A stretch of 64,000 nucleotides of DNA. It comes from Deltaproteobacteria bacterium (GTDB lineage: Bacteria; Desulfobacterota; Desulfobacteria; Desulfobacterales; JAFDMD01). Positions 27,794 through 37,239 of this stretch are shown here, piece by piece (the stretch's first letter is position 1; each line of letters starts with the position of its first letter). The notes beneath the pieces were generated by a model, which was given only the letters and a program-made list of their open reading frames with translations, was not told the DNA's origin and did no database searches. Location of the stretch: the NCBI GenBank assembly GCA_019306065.1, contig JAFDMF010000007.1, forward strand, positions 1 to 64,000. Direction: 5' to 3'. Both the position numbers and the translations under genes were made by a program.

Positions 27794-28447
27794 ATGAAAA
27801 AACGGCTTCTTATCCTAACAATTATATCTTGGTTTTTGTTATTTTCCTGCGCTTTTAATAACTCTGTTAAAAAAAAACGAGCCGAAGCCTTAAAAAATCT
27901 CGGTATAGCATACATGGCGGGCGGATATTACGAAAAATCTTTTGAAAAATTTACGGCGGCTCAAAAACTCAACAAAAAAGATTTCGTAATATACAATTGT
28001 CTGGGGCTGGTATACATGGCAAAGAAAGATTATAATTTTGCCATAAAAAATTTCCAAAAAGCTATAAAATTAAATCCCGAATATTTTGAAGCAAAAAACA
28101 ATCTCGGAACCGCTTACGCAAATATAAAAGATTGGGATAAAGCGATAGAAGCCTTTAAAACAATTAAAAAAAATTCTTCCTATAAAACATATCATTATCC
28201 GCTTACAAACATAGGCTGGGCATATTACAATAAAAAAGAGTATAAAAAGGCGGCGCTATATTATAAAGAGGCTTTAAAAATTTTTCCTGATTTTATAAAG
28301 GCGTTATACGGACTCGGAAAAACTTACATTGCAATAGGGGAATATAAAAACTCGGAAAAGCTTTTTAAAAAGGCGATTGCCATAGCCCCTTCAAGCGGTA
28401 TTGCAAAAAAGGCGGAAAAAGAATTGAAAAAAGCGCTTCGGTTTTAA
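27794..28447 (+). CDS. TPR-repeat lipoprotein
   Basis: Lipobox LFSCAF and tandem TPR units (A-x(7)-P-E-Y-F-E-A-x-N-N-L-G pattern). Confidence 0.85.
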   Translation: MKKRLLILTIISWFLLFSCAFNNSVKKKRAEALKNLGIAYMAGGYYEKSFEKFTAAQKLNKKDFVIYNCLGLVYMAKKDYNFAIKNFQKAIKLNPEYFEAKNNLGTAYANIKDWDKAIEAFKTIKKNSSYKTYHYPLTNIGWAYYNKKEYKKAALYYKEALKIFPDFIKALYGLGKTYIAIGEYKNSEKLFKKAIAIAPSSGIAKKAEKELKKALRF

Positions 28448-28514
28448 AATGAATATAAACGGCATATTGGAAAAAATAGATAACGGACAAAGAGATCTTT
28501 TTATATAAAAAATT

Positions 28515-29793
28515 ATGGATACCGATAAGATGGCAGTATTAACGGAACGAGATCATATAGGAATATTCGGCAGAATGAATGCCGGTAAAAGTAGCATAAT
28601 CAATTTATTAACTCAACAGGAGACATCTATAGTAGATTCTACTCCAGGAACAACCGCTGATACAAAAATAGCTTTACAAGAGATACACGGCATAGGTCCG
28701 GTAAAACTATTCGATACTGCTGGAATAGACGAAACAAATATACTCGGAGATAAAAAACGAAAAAGGGCGCTATCCGATTTAAAAGAATGCGATCTTATAC
28801 TACTTGTAATAAATCCTGCAAAAAGTAATTTTTCTGCCGAAAAAAAGATTATAAACCAAGTAATAGAACATAATAAACAGATACTTATAATATACAACCT
28901 TTTTAATTCGGAAGATAAAAACAACCTTAATAAAATAGAAAAAGAGATTTCCGCCATAAAATATTGTAAAAAAATAAACTTATCCGCCATAGATGAAAAA
29001 TTTCGGCAGCCTCTTATAGATTTTATCATACAAAATTTTGAATCAAAAAATCAAAAAATTCCGCTGCTACCCTTTCTTGTTAAAAACGATTATTATATAT
29101 TGGTAAATACCTATAGATGAAGAAACTCCGCCGGGCAGATATTTACGTCCGCAAGCAATGGTTCAAGAATACATTACCCGCAATTGGGCTTATCCTGTAG
29201 CTTTTAGATTAAATCTTAACAAAGCAAGAAGCGGTAATCTCCAAGCTATGGATAAAGAAAAAGAACGCTTTTTAAACCTTGTCAACTCATTTGCCGAGCC
29301 TCCTAAAGCTATAATAACCGATTCGCAAGCTATGGACATTATGTGGAGATGGGTTCCGGACAATATAAACCTTACAACCTTTTCAATAATAATGATAAAT
29401 TATATGAGTCGAGGACGCCTTAATCTGTTTGTAAAAGGATTAGAAGCCTTTAAAAGATTAAAAGAAGAGGATAAAATATTGATTGTCGAAGCCTGCAACC
29501 ATTCCCGCATAGCAGAGGACATAGGAACGGTTCAGATACCGAATTATCTGCAAAAAAGAATACCGGGCATAACAATAGAACACAACTTCGGAAGAGAGTT
29601 TTATGACAACGACCGCATAAAAGAGTATAAACTAATAATCCATTGCGGCGGCTGTATGATAACTTCGCAAAAACTTTCCGCAAGAATCAGAGACCTTATA
29701 AATATAGGGGTTCCTTTTACAAATTATGGATTGGTTTTATCGTATATGCAGGGCGAAGAAGCGTTAAAAAAGGTTTTAAAAATATGGGAATAG
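28515..29793 (+). pseudogene. hydF: [FeFe]-hydrogenase maturation GTPase HydF, disrupted by a single-base frame change near 29112
   Basis: ORF 28515..29120 carries the GTPase domain (GRMNAGKSSIINLL, DTAG); the other frame continues PIDEETPPGRYLRPQAMVQEY...IITDSQA...EACNHSRIAEDIGTVQIPNYL...IHCGGCM, the HydF Fe-S domain. Confidence 0.85.
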
Positions 29794-29956
29794 TTCGTTT
29801 CGCATTTTTTAATGCAAAACTTGTCAAAAATTATTTCATCCCGGATAATATCTGCTACGCAAATAAGCTTTGAACATATCAGAATCCAATATAAGCAGAT
29901 AAAAGCCCAATGACTAAAAATATTTTAGACACAAAAAAGGATGATTATGAAAACAA

Positions 29957-29990
29957 TCAAGGGATTTCTCGCTTTGCTCGAAATGACATG
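29957..29990. repeat. Family 2 repeat end (atcaagggatttctcgctttgctcgaaatgacatg), adjacent to tRNA-Gln 3' end
   Basis: Same motif at 49790-49825, 51000-51030 and elsewhere. Confidence 0.7.
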
Positions 29991-29996
29991 AAAAAA

Positions 29997-30070
29997 TGGC
30001 TGAGGGACCAGGATTCGAACCTGGATTAACGGAACCAGAACCCGTCGTCCTACCGTTAGACGATCCCCCA
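29997..30070 (-). tRNA. tRNA-Gln (anticodon CTG)
   Basis: Reverse strand TGGGGGA...ACGGG-TTCTGGT-TCCGT...CAGGT TCGAATC CTGGT CCCTCA GCCA cloverleaf. Confidence 0.94.
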
Positions 30071-30282
30071 TTATCTTAAAAACGACTGCTCTTGGTTACA
30101 TAAAGGATTAAAAACAGTCAAGTAAAATTAATACCCCCGTCCTTTTATTTTGTGTGCCTTCTATTCTTTAGGCATAAAGTCCGCTTCATAACAAAGTTTT
30201 GTTCGATTTTAAGGCATCCGAAAATACCCGTTGCTCGACAAGACAGGATAAAACGAGCAAAGCGCGAAGTTATACGGCGGGC

Positions 30283-31098
30283 TTAAAATTTTAAAAAAGC
30301 TAATATACCTATAATCCAGCAGTAAGGAGCAAAATAGTAGAATTTTCCTTTGTTAACTATTTTCATAAGAAAAACAAGGGCTATATATCCTGATACAAAA
30401 GCGGCAAAAGAGCCTGCGGCAATCATTTTAAAAGGAAGCATCTGATAATTAAAATTTGTTAAGCTTACTATTTGCGCTCCCAGTATTGCGGGTATCGATA
30501 ATAAGAAAGAGAATTCAGCGCATACTTCCGGTTTTATTCCCAGAAAAAGTCCGGCGGATATTGTCGAGCCTGATCGTGAAATGCCTGGTATAACCGCAAG
30601 CCCTTGAGCGGTTCCTATTAAAAGCGCTTTTTTAAAACCAAATTTTTCAATATCGGACTTATTATTTTTAATATATTTTGTAAGCCATAATATAACTCCG
30701 GTTATTATTAACATTATGCCGGTTATTTTAACCGAGCCGAACAGCTTTTGAACTGTAGAGCCTAATAAAAGCCCTATAATAGCAGTTGGAACGGATGCCG
30801 CAATAATTAAAAGAAGAAGTTTTATATCCGATTCCTTTAAAGCTTGGGAAAGTTTGCGTTTAAAGATTAATTTTATAAGTTTAAAGAAGCTTTTTATAAG
30901 TTTGCGTATTTTAGGCATGAAAAATATGATAATAGCTATAAGAGTTCCGAAATGAAGCGCCGTGTCAAATATAAAATCCGAGTCGCCGGATGTTTGTAAA
31001 AGATTTTGAAATATTACAAGATGCCCGGAGCTGCTTATAGGCAAAAATTCGGTTAAGCCTTGAATTATGCCGAGTATAACGGCTTTTAGTAGGGTCAT
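30283..31098 (-). CDS. uppP: undecaprenyl-diphosphatase UppP/BacA
   Basis: GLTEFLPISSSGHLVI and GISRSGSTISAGL motifs. Confidence 0.95.
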   Translation of the reverse strand: MTLLKAVILGIIQGLTEFLPISSSGHLVIFQNLLQTSGDSDFIFDTALHFGTLIAIIIFFMPKIRKLIKSFFKLIKLIFKRKLSQALKESDIKLLLLIIAASVPTAIIGLLLGSTVQKLFGSVKITGIMLIITGVILWLTKYIKNNKSDIEKFGFKKALLIGTAQGLAVIPGISRSGSTISAGLFLGIKPEVCAEFSFLLSIPAILGAQIVSLTNFNYQMLPFKMIAAGSFAAFVSGYIALVFLMKIVNKGKFYYFAPYCWIIGILAFLKF

Positions 31099-31256
31099 TT
31101 TTTATCCCTTTTGTTTATTTTTTATACTATTAACGGCATCGATAGCAATTTGTTACTTTTTTGTCTTTTATGAAAAGTTTAAATCGGAGATATGCTACGT
31201 TATAGAAAATCTTGCAAGGAAAAAATGTATAATTGTCAATTATAAAGGAATGTGCT

Positions 31257-31337
31257 ATGAATAATCTCTAATTAGGCGATTGCCTTGTCGTTTTACTGAA
31301 TAATATTGAATCGGAAGCAGTTGACCTGTCTATTTAA
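31257..31337 (+). pseudogene. N-terminal remnant of a DNA methyltransferase
   Basis: MNNL*LGDCLVVLLNNIESEAVDLSI*: resembles the xLxxGDCLEVLKxIPDNSVDL start of N4/N6 MTases, with internal stop and truncation. Confidence 0.5.
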
Positions 31338-31355
31338 CAAACAAAGAAATCAAAA

Positions 31356-33614
31356 ATGAAATCAAAAAACTTTATAGAAAGAGATATAGAAAATTTACTT
31401 GAACAACAACTATTAAAAAATAGTTGGGAGATAAATTTTCGAAATAAAAATAAAAATGTTTATCATCAACAAGCAAGAACAGAAGAAGAGAATAATAAAC
31501 TATTGGGATTAAAACCTGATTTCTGCTTATATATTGATAGAAATTCAAGCTGCCCTGAAATAATTATTGAAACTAAAAAGCCGAATATGAATTTGGCAAA
31601 GACCAAAGCGCAAGCGCTAAATTATGCGAAAATTTTAAATTCAAAAATAATTATCTTATTTGATGGGATTCAGACAAAAAGTTATTGGGTTGATAATGGA
31701 GAAGATTTATTAGAAAATGGACTTAAAGTAAATTCGATCAAAGATAAAAAATTTTACGGCAAATTTTTGTCAATAAATTCAAATCACTATATTGATACTA
31801 ATATTTCTATTAATTCAAAAGAAGAATTAATTGCAGTATTTGCTTTTACGAATCAAAAATTACGAAAAGCAGGCATTACAAAAGGAATGGAAAGATTTTT
31901 TGAATTTTCAAATCTTTTATTTCTGAAATTAATATCTGAAAAAAATGATATTGTATCCGAATCTATTCCGGAATATATTAAGTGGGAGAGTTACAAAAAC
32001 AAAGTAGGCGACGAATTATTAAGCTATATAAATAATACCGTGATACCCGCTTTAGAAAAAATATTCAATAGACAGAATGAAGAAACATTATTTTCAAAAT
32101 TAATAATTCAAGATGCCGTTGCTTTAAAACAAATCATAGATAAATTAGATAAACTAAATTTAAATGGTATAAAAACAGATATTAAGGGCGACGCTTTTGA
32201 ATATTTTATCCAAAAATATAATACGTCAAATAATGATTTAGGCGAATATTTTACGCCAAGACACATCGTAAATTTTTTAGTCCAACTTGCAGCCCCCAAA
32301 TATAGCGAAAAAATATATGATCCGTTTTGTGGTACGGGAGGCATATTAATATCTACCTTTAATTATGTTAAAGATATGTTAAAAGAAAATGGTTATCTCA
32401 CGGATTCGGTTTTAAAAGATTTAAAAGAAAATACGGTTTTTGGCAGTGAAATATCATCAAATGCAAGAATTGCAAAAATGAATATGATTTTAACCGGCGA
32501 TGGTCATAGTAATATCAATCAGAAAGATACTTTACTAAACCCGATTAAAGAGGAATTTGATATTGTTATCACAAATATACCTTTCAATTTAGAAGGCACT
32601 GCCCGAGATTTATATTCGCTTTTAAGTGATAACGGCAACTCGCAATCACTACAACATATTATAAATTCTTTAAATAAAAAAATAACATCAAGAGCTTATG
32701 TCATTGTTCCTGAAGCCGTACTTAATAATAAAGAATTAAAAAATTTTAGAAAATATCTAATAGACAACAGCTTATTAAAGCAAATTATATCTTTACCGGC
32801 AGGAATATTTTTACCATATACCGAAGCAAAATCTTCAATATTAATCTTGCAAGGCTTCAATAATAAAAAAATAGATGCTATTAAGTATGCAAGAATTAAA
32901 AATGACGGTTTTACTTTAACCCAAAGAAGAAGAAAAATAACTAATAAAGTAAACGATTTAGAAGAATATCTTTTTGATAATTCTTATGCTACTTATGAAA
33001 TTAAAACTCATAAAATAATTAATGACACTAATTATTCTTTTATATGGTTTAAATATTTTAATGAAATACCTGAAAACCACATTTTATTAAAACAAATATT
33101 AAAAGAGGAAAGAATTAAAAACATTAATTCATATGAAACAGTTACAGTTACTAAACATAATTTTTATGGGATAATAAGCGGAGAGGAGTATTGGGGCGAT
33201 TCATTTATATCGGTAACATCTGAAACGAATGAAGATTACAAAGTTTTGAACAAAAAATCAATAGCATATAACCCATCTCGAGCAAATACAGGGTCAATAG
33301 GTATTAATTTAACAAAAAAGAATGTGGCTGTTAGTAAAATGTATGTTACATTTAAAGTAGCAGACAAAAATTTTTTACCCGAATATGTATTTTTATGTTT
33401 AAAAAGTCAAGAAGGTATTCAAAATATTAAAGATAGATCTTTTGGATCTGTTAGACAATCTATAAGATTTGATGATTTATGTACTATTGCTATTCCAAAC
33501 ATATCTAAAATTGAACAAACAAAGCTTGTAAATATAGCAAATAAAAAATATCAAGACTACATAAAATACAAACAAGAATTGAGCCTGTTCGATATAAAAA
33601 AAAATATTTTATAA
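31356..33614 (+). CDS. Single-chain Type I-derived R-M enzyme: HsdR_N-like nuclease + HsdM-like N6 methylase + one HsdS-like specificity domain
   Basis: N-term KPDFCLYI...EIIIETKKP (PD-ExK-like), GEYFTPRHIVNFLVQL, YDPFCGTGGILISTF, FDIVITNIPFN, C-terminal specificity-like region. Confidence 0.85.
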   Translation: MKSKNFIERDIENLLEQQLLKNSWEINFRNKNKNVYHQQARTEEENNKLLGLKPDFCLYIDRNSSCPEIIIETKKPNMNLAKTKAQALNYAKILNSKIIILFDGIQTKSYWVDNGEDLLENGLKVNSIKDKKFYGKFLSINSNHYIDTNISINSKEELIAVFAFTNQKLRKAGITKGMERFFEFSNLLFLKLISEKNDIVSESIPEYIKWESYKNKVGDELLSYINNTVIPALEKIFNRQNEETLFSKLIIQDAVALKQIIDKLDKLNLNGIKTDIKGDAFEYFIQKYNTSNNDLGEYFTPRHIVNFLVQLAAPKYSEKIYDPFCGTGGILISTFNYVKDMLKENGYLTDSVLKDLKENTVFGSEISSNARIAKMNMILTGDGHSNINQKDTLLNPIKEEFDIVITNIPFNLEGTARDLYSLLSDNGNSQSLQHIINSLNKKITSRAYVIVPEAVLNNKELKNFRKYLIDNSLLKQIISLPAGIFLPYTEAKSSILILQGFNNKKIDAIKYARIKNDGFTLTQRRRKITNKVNDLEEYLFDNSYATYEIKTHKIINDTNYSFIWFKYFNEIPENHILLKQILKEERIKNINSYETVTVTKHNFYGIISGEEYWGDSFISVTSETNEDYKVLNKKSIAYNPSRANTGSIGINLTKKNVAVSKMYVTFKVADKNFLPEYVFLCLKSQEGIQNIKDRSFGSVRQSIRFDDLCTIAIPNISKIEQTKLVNIANKKYQDYIKYKQELSLFDIKKNIL

Positions 33615-33679
33615 GAAATAAAAAATAGATAGCAAATTTAAAAAGGCAAAGTCTAAAGGTAGACAAAAAACTATAAGAT

Positions 33680-34909
33680 TTATTTATATTTTCTGATTAA
33701 ATCATTTTCAAAAGCCTCTGTTTTTGTTAGTATAAAAGCGATTTGATTCGGCTGAGCACAAGGCGTTTCCATCATATCTTCGTCATAAACCGCTTCAATA
33801 GTATCTTGCGCAGGGGGGCTTAATTTTTTGAGTATTTCTATTTTATTTCCTTTTTCTATTTTATTGCGGGCTTCTATTTTTGTTAAATATAACTCGGTTA
33901 TATTATTTTTTTCAGACTGTTTTATAACTTTTCCCGCAAAAATTTTATTATCTTTAAAGGTTGTTTTAAAATAGTTTTGTTGCGGATAACCGAAATAAAA
34001 GCCTGTGCAGTATCCTCTGGCATTTATGGAATCAAGCTCCTTTTTTTGCCAGTCTTGCGCTTTGTAGTTTGAAGGATTGTTATAATAAGCGTTTAAAGCG
34101 CTTTTGTATGTGTTAACAACCGTTGCAAGATAATGTATTCCTTTCATTCTGCCTTCTATTTTTAAGGAGTTTATTTTCGCGTTTATCATTTCCGGTATAT
34201 GCTCTATCATACAAAGGTCTTTTGAATTGAATATGTATGAGCCTCGTTTATCTTCGTATATTTTCATTATATCTTGGGGGCGAAGTTCTTCGGTAAGATA
34301 ATATTTCCATCTGCATGGATGGGCGCATTCGCCTCGGTTGGCGTCTCTTTGGGATAGAAAAGCGCTTAAAAGGCAGCGTCCGGAATAGGATATACACATT
34401 GAGCCGTGAACAAAGGCTTCTATTTCAATTTGAGATTTTGTAGATATTTCTTTTATTTCAGCTATAGAAAGCTCTCTTGCTGCGTTTACTCTGGTTATGC
34501 CGAATTTTTTCCAAAACAGGGCGCTTTTGTAGTTTGTGGTGTTTGCCTGGGTGGAAAGATGAAGCGGTATATCCTGTATTAATTCTAAAGCGGCGGATAA
34601 TATGCCGGTATCTGCTATTATAAGCGCGTCCGGTTTTATTTCGTTCAGATTTTTCAGATATTTTTCTATCTCTTTTTGTTCGAAATTTTTTGAGTATATG
34701 TTGCAGGCAATATATACTTTTACATTTTTTTGACGCGCAAATTTAACCGCTTTATCTATTTCTTCTATGGTAAAGTTTTTGGAAAAGTTTCTTAAAGAAA
34801 ATTTTTTTCCTCCCAAATATACCGCATCTGCTCCGTAATGAATTGCTATTTGAAGTTTTTCAAAATCTCCGACAGGCGCCAAAAGTTCCGCTTTTTTTTT
34901 ATCTGACAT
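33680..34909 (-). CDS. U32 family peptidase-like protein (TrhP/YegQ-type)
   Basis: ELLAPVGDFEKLQIAIHYGADAVYLGGKKFSLR, EAFVHGSMCISYSGRCLLS, NRGECAHPCRWKY, SLKIEGRMK. Confidence 0.92.
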   Translation of the reverse strand: MSDKKKAELLAPVGDFEKLQIAIHYGADAVYLGGKKFSLRNFSKNFTIEEIDKAVKFARQKNVKVYIACNIYSKNFEQKEIEKYLKNLNEIKPDALIIADTGILSAALELIQDIPLHLSTQANTTNYKSALFWKKFGITRVNAARELSIAEIKEISTKSQIEIEAFVHGSMCISYSGRCLLSAFLSQRDANRGECAHPCRWKYYLTEELRPQDIMKIYEDKRGSYIFNSKDLCMIEHIPEMINAKINSLKIEGRMKGIHYLATVVNTYKSALNAYYNNPSNYKAQDWQKKELDSINARGYCTGFYFGYPQQNYFKTTFKDNKIFAGKVIKQSEKNNITELYLTKIEARNKIEKGNKIEILKKLSPPAQDTIEAVYDEDMMETPCAQPNQIAFILTKTEAFENDLIRKYK

Positions 34910-34912
34910 TTT

Positions 34913-35431
34913 TTATATATCATTTTCTGTGACGCCGGGTTTTTCTATATCATCTTCGGCTATTTTTATCCCGGAAGATACGTTTATATTATCTCCGTCT
35001 TGCAGAAGTTCGTCTATATTTACATTTTCGTCTATATCGTCTCTGTCTATATTTTCTTCTATTATGTTTATAAATTCGCCGTCGTCGTCTGTGGTTTTAG
35101 ATGCGGTTTTGTTATCTTCATGCTCCTCTTCTTCGGCTTTTTGTATGTAATCTTTATCATTTATAAGTATTTTTTCGAAATTTTTATTTTCGGAAGCCAT
35201 GTGTATTATTGTATCGGCTATTGCGGCGGTTGTTTTATAAGGGGGGAAGAATTTTGGGTTTCTTAAAGCTTCTATAACAGCCTTTTTTCCTTTCGGAAGA
35301 TCTTTTATAATAATGTTAGGGTATTGGTTTGTAGTAAGGGTAAAAAACTCCTCTTTGTTAAGTTCTCCCAATGCTTCGAGGGTTACGTTTTTTGTTTTGT
35401 TATTTATTGTTATTATATATTTCTCTTTCAC
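34913..35431 (-). CDS. hypothetical protein with acidic C-terminal tail
   Basis: 172 aa in tight tandem between U32 peptidase and lysC; D/E-rich C-terminal half. Confidence 0.7.
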   Translation of the reverse strand: MKEKYIITINNKTKNVTLEALGELNKEEFFTLTTNQYPNIIIKDLPKGKKAVIEALRNPKFFPPYKTTAAIADTIIHMASENKNFEKILINDKDYIQKAEEEEHEDNKTASKTTDDDGEFINIIEENIDRDDIDENVNIDELLQDGDNINVSSGIKIAEDDIEKPGVTENDI

Positions 35432-35480
35432 TATTTCTCCTTATATGATTATCCTGCATTTTTTCTGTTCTTTTTTTATT

Positions 35481-36770
35481 TTAAGATTTCGCCGTTATTT
35501 TCGGCGCTGTTTTTTTGCCTCCGTAATATAAGGAGACGTTGGATTTATCGTTGTCAAGATTAAAAGCGGTATGCAGAGTTCGGACAGCAAGTTCCGCATA
35601 TTTTGCCTCTATTAAACAGGAGATTCTTATTTCGGAAGTGGATACTATTATTATGTTTATGTTTTCTTGGGCAAGAGCCGAAAACATTGTGGAAGCGATT
35701 CCTGAATGGCTTTTCATTCCTACTCCTGTAACTGAAACTCTGGCGATGTTTTTATCGCCTACAACCTCTTGGGATGCTATTTTTTTTACTACCTTTTCGG
35801 ATAGCTCAAAGGCTTTTTTAAAGTCTGATATAGGAACCGTAAAGCTTATATCTGTTTGTTGGTCTTTAAGGGAATTTTGAACGATCATATCCACTATAAT
35901 GTTAGCCTCCGCTATAGGTTTGAATATTTTCGCCGCTATTCCGGGCGTATCCGGCACTTTTTTAAAGGTGATTAACGCCTCGTTTTTACTGGATGTTATT
36001 CCTGCTACTACCATTTTTTCGGTAATTAGATTCTCTTCTAAAACCACCGTTCCCTCCTTATCGTTAAAAGATGATCGGACATGTAAGGCAACATTATATT
36101 TTTTTGCAAATTCTACGGATCTTGTTTGAAGCACTTTTGCTCCTATGCTTGCCATTTCAAGCATTTCTTCATAAGATATTTCTTTGAGTTTTCTTGCTTT
36201 GGAACATATATTGGGGTCCGCCGTAAATACGCCTTCAACGTCTGTGTATATTTCGCATTTATCCGCTTTTATTGCTGCGGCTACCGCAACCGCAGAGGTG
36301 TCTGATCCGCCTCTTCCCAGCGTAGTAATGTTTTGATGTTGGTCGCATCCCTGAAAACCAGCTATAATTACTATTTTTTTTTGACCCAGAAGTTTTTTTA
36401 TATTATCGGAATCTATATCTGCAATTCGGGCGCTTCCGAAAAAGCTGTCTGTATGGATTTTAACCTGATGCCCCAGAAGTGAAGCCGACGGATAACCGAT
36501 GCTTTCTAATGTCATAGCAAGGAGCGCTACTGTGGACTGTTCGCCTGTGGCAAGCAGGACGTCGAGCTCTCTTTTATTTACCGAGTGCGATATTCGGTTT
36601 GCAAGTTCGATAAATCTGTCCGTTTCTCCTGCCATTGCGGAAAGAACCACAACTATGTCATTTCCCCGATCGAATGTTTTGGCCGCTCGTCTTGCTACCT
36701 CTTTTATTCTTTCGAGATTAGCAACCGAAGTGCCTCCGTATTTCTGAACAATTAATGCCATTTTTTCCAT
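35481..36770 (-). CDS. lysC: aspartate kinase
   Basis: LIVQKYGGTSVANLERIKEVA, TTLGRGGSDTSAVAVAAA, two ACT-like domains; likely start M at 36761. Confidence 0.96.
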   Translation of the reverse strand: MEKMALIVQKYGGTSVANLERIKEVARRAAKTFDRGNDIVVVLSAMAGETDRFIELANRISHSVNKRELDVLLATGEQSTVALLAMTLESIGYPSASLLGHQVKIHTDSFFGSARIADIDSDNIKKLLGQKKIVIIAGFQGCDQHQNITTLGRGGSDTSAVAVAAAIKADKCEIYTDVEGVFTADPNICSKARKLKEISYEEMLEMASIGAKVLQTRSVEFAKKYNVALHVRSSFNDKEGTVVLEENLITEKMVVAGITSSKNEALITFKKVPDTPGIAAKIFKPIAEANIIVDMIVQNSLKDQQTDISFTVPISDFKKAFELSEKVVKKIASQEVVGDKNIARVSVTGVGMKSHSGIASTMFSALAQENINIIIVSTSEIRISCLIEAKYAELAVRTLHTAFNLDNDKSNVSLYYGGKKTAPKITAKS

Positions 36771-37191
36771 GCCCCGTAAAACTGATAATTCGCAAATTAT
36801 CTGAAATTATTTTAAATTTTACTTCAAGATAATCAGAAAAAAAATTTTCTCCGAGTCTTTCCGCCCATTCTATGGCTATTATGCTTTTATGATCAAACAC
36901 TTCATAAAAGCCTATGTTTTCAAGATCATTTTTATCTTCTATTCTATACAAGTCAATATGAAAAAGATTTGTTTTACTCGGATATTCGTTTATCAGGGTA
37001 TAGGTGGGGCTTGTTATATAATGTTTTTCGGGTATTAAAAGTCCTTTTCCTATTCCCTGCACAAAAGCGGTTTTACCGCTTCCGAGTTTTCCGTATAAAC
37101 ATATTATTGAACCGCGGGCGATTTTTTCGCCTATAAATTTTCCTATTAAGCGTGTTTTTTCGATATTTTCGGACTTAATTGAGCAGTTCAT
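36718..37191 (-). CDS. tsaE: tRNA threonylcarbamoyladenosine biosynthesis protein TsaE
   Basis: CLYGKLGSGKTAFVQGIGKGL, SPTYTLINEY, FHIDLYRIED. Confidence 0.93.
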   Translation of the reverse strand: MNCSIKSENIEKTRLIGKFIGEKIARGSIICLYGKLGSGKTAFVQGIGKGLLIPEKHYITSPTYTLINEYPSKTNLFHIDLYRIEDKNDLENIGFYEVFDHKSIIAIEWAERLGENFFSDYLEVKFKIISDNLRIISFTGHGKNGINCSEIRRHFGC

Positions 37192-37239
37192 ATTTTTTAT
37201 AATTATACTTTTTTACGTCTAAATTTTAGTTATGGTTTT

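Noticed and set aside
28515-29793. Programmed +1 frameshift in hydF
   Set aside because: No recognised slippery site (the AGA-TGA context is not prfB-like); a sequencing indel or pseudogene is simpler, so it is reported as a disruption only.
34990-35110. tctatatttacattttcgtctatatcgtctctgtctatattttc quasi-tandem repeat
   Set aside because: Explained by Asp/Glu/Asn/Ile-rich codons of the acidic tail of the 34913..35431 protein.
36718-36770. tsaE/lysC overlap of about 50 nt as a possible frameshift fusion
   Set aside because: Both proteins are complete with normal termini; ordinary overlapping operon genes.
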